Positions 59,443-64,000 of a stretch of 64,000 nucleotides of DNA are shown here, piece by piece. The DNA is from Clostridium estertheticum (GTDB lineage Bacteria > Bacillota > Clostridia > Clostridiales > Clostridiaceae). The stretch lies in NCBI RefSeq assembly GCF_011065935.2, contig NZ_JAAMNH020000001.1:4051001-4115000 (forward strand). The letters are read 5' to 3'. Below the pieces are notes generated by a model that worked only from the letters and a program-made list of their open reading frames with translations, had not been told where the DNA came from and searched no databases. Positions within the stretch are counted from its first letter, which is position 1; each line of letters opens with the position of its first letter. The position numbers and the translations under genes were made by a program.

Positions 59443-62025
59443 CTAAAGTTTAGTCTCACAATGACATAAAATCTTTAATGGTTCTATCTTAAAATTTGAT
59501 TTCGCCAATATTTCTGGCCAAATCTTAACCATTTGGTATACCTTGTTTTTCGTCTCCTTTGGCAGCTTGTTCCAAGGTACAAGTGCAGGATTAGTTTTTT
59601 TCTTATTATCTTCAACTTCACCATACTTGAAGCCAACCTTTTTTCTATGATGATACCAACGCATATGCTCCTTTTCAGATAAGACATCTAATTCTTTAAT
59701 TGTAAATTCTATAAATTCTGGTTTTTCTTTAACAGAAACAACATCATAATTAATTTTAAGTAAAGCGTTAGGAATATTTTTAGCTTGATCACGGTTGAAA
59801 TTTTTAAGCTCTTCACTTAGATCCTGCCATAGCATTATAAAATCCTGATTTATATTTGTGTTATTTTCATTAAGCACTTTATGCTTTTCATATATAGCTG
59901 TTGCAAGACTTTCAATTTTTTCACTATAGAATGCATCATGCATTAAATGACGTGAAAATTGTTCTTCATCTACATGTAGTTTTAGCTGTTCTTTAGAAGG
60001 TAGATGAGATTGTTCCCATTTTTTCGCATTAGTTAACATGCTCATCTCGAGTATTGCTTCCATAGACCTTGATTCATGTTTATACCTTGGAATTTTAAGA
60101 AGCGCTCGTAATACCCCATTATCAATTTGAGCCTCTCCGTTATCATTTATAAGATGAGGTACTTTACGCTCCAAAAGTGAACGTAGCAGCATCGCCCTTC
60201 GAATTATAAATAAATGATCCCACTTATTATCAGTTTGATTTGGTCCAAGAATATTTACGTAACCCCTTAAACGGCTTAGAAAATCAGGACCTTTTGCATT
60301 TTTAAATTCAAGTAAAAACTGTTTTTCTTCTTTTTCATTTTCAAGGTCTTCTCCACAAAATCCTTTAAAAGTACTACTTGTTCCACCAGCAAATACAAAA
60401 ATAGCTTTTCCAATAGGATGAATAGAATCTCCTTCTCTAAATACACCATCCTGCATAGGTGCTAAGAAATATTTTAACCATCCAAGTTTTCCTTCAATAG
60501 CTGAATCAAATTCATCAAAAAATACTAGTGGAATTTTTTCACCCAATGCAATATCTCTTACTTTATGAAAAGCATTTACTAAATCTAATGGTGTACTGAA
60601 TTGAGATAAATTAAAATCTAATTTTTCAATTAAATTTGACGCAATACTATTAGCTACTTCCAGTATACCAAAAGATTTTCCAGACCCAGGAGTTCCAAAT
60701 ACCGCAATTGAAAGAGGCCGAACTGTGTTTTTAGTTGAGATATACTCAAGCATAAGATTTTTAATGCTCCTATAGCTTTCTATTTCTGCTTTATCAACTG
60801 TTGTTAACTTTCCAAAACGAGCTATTGGTATAAATTTAAGTGCATTTTTCACTCCATTTTTAACAGTATCATAAGCTATCTCTGCTAAGTTAGTAGAGCT
60901 TTTGTCCTTTAAAATGTACCAACAAGCACGACAATTAGGATTAGTTGAAGTAGGCACTAATACATCCTGTACATGCTCCGTATATACAAAATCATCTTCC
61001 TTTTCCACAAATATAGCAGAACTCGGAAATGGAGATTCGGAAACATTTTTACCAAATCCCTCAATAAAATATTTTTGAGCAGAAACAGTCCCTTCACGTA
61101 TACCTATGCTTATTGATTCAGATAACTCTTCATTATCTTGATTTCCTGAAACAATAGCGCTTGCAAGTCCTGCAACAAAACTTGAGGTAAGTCCGTACAT
61201 TTCACCTTGGGAGTCTTTAATGAAGCCTCCTTCAAATTCATATGGCAGGAAATACAATCTAATTTCAGGTACACCTTTATTTCTATAATAGATGGCACCT
61301 TCAAGACCAAAAGGTACTATAAGATGGCGACAATTTGCGAGAAAAGCAAGATTTGGATTATTATTAATTTGCCAAACAAAATCTTGTGATGTTCTTTCCC
61401 AAGAAAGACTTTTACTTATGTTAACTCCCTTCGAACGCAAATCATCACCATTTATAATTACTATTGTCTTTTCGTTATGAAATTTTTGCAGGTGTTTCCA
61501 AAGTGCACTAGAATCAATTGGATTAATCATTTTATACAAGATTATCGGTGATGTTTCGGATGATTTTAAAGCTAAAGGCCAAAATTCTTTATTAGAATTA
61601 AAGCCATTATTTTCATCATCTAATATAATTATATCTGCATTAGGGTCATCGTTAATAATAGGAAGTAACCTCGGTACACCAGACACCGGGCCTGTAAAAC
61701 CCATAAAACGACTTATTCTATAAACTTTTTCATTATTGTTTTTATCATCAAATGTAGGAAAAAGCTCTACCTCTGCAGTAGAACTAAGATACTCTCCTGG
61801 TAGAATTAATTCTATATCATGCATCTGTGGTGAAAGTACAGATGCTCCTGTTGCCAAAGATACAAGTTTTGATAGAAGTAAAGCTTGTCCTGGTTTTAAA
61901 GTACCATGCATATTTAACTGAGTTTGCCAATTCAAACCTGTATTACTTTGAGGATATGTTATCCTCTGCAACAAATTCACACATATGTCGCCTGATACAA
62001 CAATTTTTATATTTTTATTTTCCAT
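59443..62025 (-). CDS. AAA+ ATPase with N-terminal ribokinase-like part and C-terminal RyR domain
   Basis: An 860-aa soluble protein. Part 1 (about 1-330) looks like a PfkB/ribokinase-type fold: IKIVVSGDICVN, DIIILDDENNGFN, TIVIINGDDLRSKGVNISKS, LSWERTSQDF, CRHLIVPFGLEGAIYYRNKG. Part 2 (about 405-690) is AAA+: Walker A VFGTPGSGKSFGI, Walker B IPLVFFDEFDSA, and sensor-like VFAGGTSSTF, RLRGYVNILG (arginine finger candidate). Part 3 (about 770-840) is a RyR domain: LSEKEHMRWYHHRKKVGF, PALVPWNKLPKETKNKVYQM. Bacterial RyR domains are predicted nucleotide-ligand binders of conflict systems. ATG 62025 follows TAGGAG. It is encoded 106 bp after a small Cys-rich protein on the same strand. Confidence 0.8.
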   Translation of the reverse strand: MENKNIKIVVSGDICVNLLQRITYPQSNTGLNWQTQLNMHGTLKPGQALLLSKLVSLATGASVLSPQMHDIELILPGEYLSSTAEVELFPTFDDKNNNEKVYRISRFMGFTGPVSGVPRLLPIINDDPNADIIILDDENNGFNSNKEFWPLALKSSETSPIILYKMINPIDSSALWKHLQKFHNEKTIVIINGDDLRSKGVNISKSLSWERTSQDFVWQINNNPNLAFLANCRHLIVPFGLEGAIYYRNKGVPEIRLYFLPYEFEGGFIKDSQGEMYGLTSSFVAGLASAIVSGNQDNEELSESISIGIREGTVSAQKYFIEGFGKNVSESPFPSSAIFVEKEDDFVYTEHVQDVLVPTSTNPNCRACWYILKDKSSTNLAEIAYDTVKNGVKNALKFIPIARFGKLTTVDKAEIESYRSIKNLMLEYISTKNTVRPLSIAVFGTPGSGKSFGILEVANSIASNLIEKLDFNLSQFSTPLDLVNAFHKVRDIALGEKIPLVFFDEFDSAIEGKLGWLKYFLAPMQDGVFREGDSIHPIGKAIFVFAGGTSSTFKGFCGEDLENEKEEKQFLLEFKNAKGPDFLSRLRGYVNILGPNQTDNKWDHLFIIRRAMLLRSLLERKVPHLINDNGEAQIDNGVLRALLKIPRYKHESRSMEAILEMSMLTNAKKWEQSHLPSKEQLKLHVDEEQFSRHLMHDAFYSEKIESLATAIYEKHKVLNENNTNINQDFIMLWQDLSEELKNFNRDQAKNIPNALLKINYDVVSVKEKPEFIEFTIKELDVLSEKEHMRWYHHRKKVGFKYGEVEDNKKKTNPALVPWNKLPKETKNKVYQMVKIWPEILAKSNFKIEPLKILCHCETKL

Positions 62026-62131
62026 ATTTAAACTCCTATTTACATTTTTCATATGTTATTTATCTAAAATGTTATCTTAATTATCCTAAATGTACAATGG
62101 TAATTGTTGCATATTGATATCAGTAATTTCT

Positions 62132-62563
62132 TTAATCTAATAGCTGAATTTCATTCTTAATTAAATTAGCAAAATTCTGATTTTGTTCTGCAACTTTAAT
62201 AATATATGATAGTACGTTACCTGGGTAATCAATTATTTCCTTTAACACTATACTTTCAATAGACCTTCTTGCTAATGAAACGCTGCAATTTTCATTATGA
62301 CCTATCATACATTGCTTACACATTTTACATATAGATGCTATACATCTTGCCACCATTATATTATCATAATGTTTCATATCTTCTTTTGGGATAAGTTGTA
62401 ATCCATCCTTAACAATTGTCATTCCATTTTTTTGCATTGAATTCACTACACTTAAAGCAAATCCAACATTACATTTTGCTTTAATGCACTGCGGTGTTTC
62501 GTAATCTTTACAGTCCAAACATATTTGTTGTAAATTACTAATTTCATTATTAATATAATTCAT
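62132..62563 (-). CDS. Cys-rich protein upstream of the RyR-AAA+ gene
   Basis: A 143-aa soluble helical protein with cysteines in clusters: LQQICLDCKDYETPQCIKAK (CxxC..C..C) and ARCIASICKMCKQCMIGHNE (CxxxCxxCxxC then C). This suggests one or two metal or Fe-S clusters. I know no named family. RBS GAGGG before the ATG at 62563. As first gene of a likely two-gene unit with the AAA+-RyR protein, it may be a redox or metal sensor or adaptor. Confidence 0.65.
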   Translation of the reverse strand: MNYINNEISNLQQICLDCKDYETPQCIKAKCNVGFALSVVNSMQKNGMTIVKDGLQLIPKEDMKHYDNIMVARCIASICKMCKQCMIGHNENCSVSLARRSIESIVLKEIIDYPGNVLSYIIKVAEQNQNFANLIKNEIQLLD

Positions 62564-62659
62564 ATTTTCCCTCTTTCTTAATTATACTCTACCTATTGTC
62601 AAATAGGTTATTTTATGTTCCTATAACATATTTACTATCTATAATGAGTAATATTAATA

Positions 62660-62695
62660 AAGAATGGATAGCTTGATTTTAACTATCCATTCTTT
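62660..62695. terminator. Terminator of the azoreductase gene
   Basis: A 13-bp stem AAAGAATGGATAG with CTATCCATTCTTT, about 10-base loop. On the minus strand it is followed by ATTAATATT, with the T-run inside the stem end. It lies 28 bp after the stop of the azoreductase gene and 60 bp before the Cys-rich gene. Confidence 0.65.
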
Positions 62696-62722
62696 GTTAA
62701 TATTAAAATTTTAAAGTAAAAA

Positions 62723-63325
62723 CTAAAAATCCTTTGCTTGCTGTTGAGCCTTTTTAATTGCGTTTTCCACAATTGCTTCTACATCTTCACCAATAACATC
62801 TATCATGTCTGCTGCTATTGTAGTAAAATCAGTTATACCCATGAAGCCAAAGACTGTTCTTAAATATCTATCTCCCATTTCATACGCTGCAGCTGGCCCT
62901 TCTGAATATCCTCCGCCTCTTGTAACAATATGAACTGCTTTTTTTCCTTGACATAGACCAACTGGTCCTTCTGCAGTATATTTAAATGTGATTCCAGTAA
63001 CACATACATAATCAATATATGCCTTTAGTATTGCAGGAATACTTAAGTTCCACATTGGTGCTGCAATTATATATTTATCTGCTTCAGCAAATTGGTATGC
63101 ATATTTTAGAATTGGATGTTCTTTACCTTCACCAGGTGCCGGTCTATGAAGGCTAATACCTTCTTCTGTTAGAAATCCTATACCCTCTTTATATAAATCT
63201 AAAGTTATAATTTCATCATTAGGATTTAGTTCTCTATACTCTTCAACAAATTTGTCGGAAATTTTAAAAGTTCTTGATGTTCCTTCTGGTTTTGCATTTG
63301 CTTTAATATATAATACTTTACTCAT
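62723..63325 (-). CDS. azoR: FMN-dependent NADH azoreductase / quinone oxidoreductase
   Basis: A 200-aa flavodoxin-fold protein: MSKVLYIKANAKPEGTSRTF (FMN phosphate loop), KYIIAAPMWNLSIPAILKAY (the PMWN-S-P hallmark of AzoR/AcpD), KKAVHIVTRGGGYSEGPAAA. It reduces quinones or azo compounds with NADH, as a homodimer. It is divergent from an HxlR regulator, a common arrangement for electrophile-responsive control. RBS GGGG at normal spacing. Confidence 0.93.
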   Translation of the reverse strand: MSKVLYIKANAKPEGTSRTFKISDKFVEEYRELNPNDEIITLDLYKEGIGFLTEEGISLHRPAPGEGKEHPILKYAYQFAEADKYIIAAPMWNLSIPAILKAYIDYVCVTGITFKYTAEGPVGLCQGKKAVHIVTRGGGYSEGPAAAYEMGDRYLRTVFGFMGITDFTTIAADMIDVIGEDVEAIVENAIKKAQQQAKDF

Positions 63326-63448
63326 ATTTTTCTACCCCTTTAAAATTTATTAATAATATTTACAAACTAATTTTTGATAACTATCTTTGATCAAATTTCT
63401 ATGATACTATGATATTGTAATATTATAATGTTACTTATTCAAGTACGC

Positions 63449-63477
63449 ACTTTTTTGTCATACAGTGACAAAAAAGT
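63449..63477. promoter_or_regulatory. Candidate HxlR operator, perfect inverted repeat
   Basis: ACTTTTTTGTCA-tacag-TGACAAAAAAGT: a perfect 12-bp inverted repeat with a 5-base spacer in the divergent region between azoR and the HxlR gene, 27 bp upstream of the HxlR start. It could also form a hairpin in RNA, but no gene ends here. Confidence 0.7.
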
Positions 63478-63503
63478 TATCACTAACTAGCGAGGTGTTT
63501 AAA

Positions 63504-63875
63504 ATGGAGCGTTTAACAAGTAGACATGAAGAATGTTATATGAAAGAAAAGTGCCTTCAGTATGAAAAGTGTCCGATGGTTCTAATTCAGGACATGATTT
63601 CCGGTAAATGGAAAATATTGATTTTGTGGTACTTGAGTTATTCGAAACTCAGATTTAGCGATATTCAAAGAAAACTTCCTAATGTTTCTCAAAAAGTGCT
63701 TTCACGACAGTTAAAAAGTTTAGAAGAAGATAATCTTATACACAGGAAGGTCTACCCTGTTGTACCACCTAAAGTTGAATACAGCTTAACAGATGTTGGT
63801 AGAAAACTAATTCCTATTCTAGAAACGTTTCATAAATTTGGAGCTGAATATCTAGAAGAGGGTCTTAATAAATAA
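63504..63875 (+). CDS. HxlR-family regulator of the azoreductase
   Basis: A 123-aa protein: residues 8-22 hold three Cys (HEECYMKEKCLQYEKCPMVL), followed by the HxlR core ISGKWKILILWYL, RFSDIQRKLPNVSQKVLSRQ, LKSLEEDNLIHRKVYPVVPP and KVEYSLTDVG. The Cys of CPM is where YodB/HypR-type sensors carry their reactive Cys. The start at 63504 follows GCGAGGTG; the longer frame would include the operator. Divergent from azoR. Confidence 0.92.
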   Translation: MERLTSRHEECYMKEKCLQYEKCPMVLIQDMISGKWKILILWYLSYSKLRFSDIQRKLPNVSQKVLSRQLKSLEEDNLIHRKVYPVVPPKVEYSLTDVGRKLIPILETFHKFGAEYLEEGLNK

Positions 63876-64000
63876 AATAAGGATAAGGGTAATAATTACA
63901 AAAACAAAATCTAACCATCCGCTTTTATATTCTCTCAATCACTTGTTAGAATAATTATGTCCGTATAATTATTCTGCATGCACAATTATATTATCTTCTT

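Noticed and set aside
59484..59687. Overlapping 67-codon frame inside the RyR-AAA+ gene
   Set aside because: It is in another frame of a well-supported long gene and has no RBS.
1..64000. CRISPR arrays, rRNA and tRNA genes
   Set aside because: I looked for regularly spaced repeats and for conserved rRNA or tRNA segments on both strands and found none. The dispersed repeats are too long and irregular to be CRISPR.

Overview
The base composition (strongly A+T rich), the GGAGG-type ribosome binding sites, the frequent TTG and GTG starts and the protein families point to a Clostridium-like Firmicute, probably Clostridium sensu stricto. Most genes up to about 39 kb, and again from 45 to 62.6 kb, are on the minus strand. 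I saw no rRNA, tRNA, CRISPR array, transposase or integrase in the window.

Region 1 (1-26.3 kb) is an accessory island. It holds orphan hypothetical genes, several unrelated nuclease-like proteins (HNH at 4.8 kb, GIY-YIG at 16.3 kb, CoiA-like at 17.3 kb, a second HNH-like protein at 20.1 kb, and an HNH-plus-membrane protein at 23.8 kb), a Panacea-type toxin-antitoxin pair (14.5-15.6 kb), an HTH/TIM-barrel-like gene pair (10.9-13.9 kb), a ParA gene with a nonsense codon and its ribbon-helix-helix partner (9.5-10.5 kb), a WG-repeat lipoprotein, and several gene remnants.

Region 2 (26.8-42.5 kb) is the most unusual part. Short unrelated gene modules (immunity-like proteins, DUF4926, AlaX, HxlR plus an NAD(P)-binding protein, a selenoprotein, a diguanylate cyclase, a nucleoside deoxyribosyltransferase-like protein, a SUKH-like protein and an ABC exporter) are separated by copies of a dispersed repeat. 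The full repeat carries the promoter and first 40-67 codons of a yyaL/DUF255 thioredoxin-domain gene. In the best-preserved copies the gene breaks off at the same point, just after the TCHWCHV motif, and continues into the same non-coding tail with a terminator and a promoter-like segment. In addition, many genes here end in a short related imperfect palindrome. Together this looks like a cassette array or a repeatedly used integration site. The selenoprotein (33.2-33.7 kb) has an in-frame UGA, a strong upstream RBS and a SECIS-like hairpin.

Region 3 (42.7-47.7 kb) holds a guanidine-I riboswitch with a guanidinium exporter, a B3/4-domain protein, a truncated radical SAM gene, a CC/Se-motif protein, an ABC-2 exporter pair and a nitroreductase. 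Region 4 (47.8-58.7 kb) is a signalling block: a four-gene cyclic-di-GMP operon (ABC-sensor GGDEF-EAL, GGDEF, large hybrid kinase, REC-GGDEF-HD-GYP), preceded by a histidine kinase and a BTAD-type response regulator. Region 5 (59.4-63.9 kb) holds a rare AAA+ ATPase with a C-terminal RyR domain and a small Cys-rich partner, then an FMN azoreductase divergent from an HxlR regulator with a perfect 12-bp inverted repeat between them.
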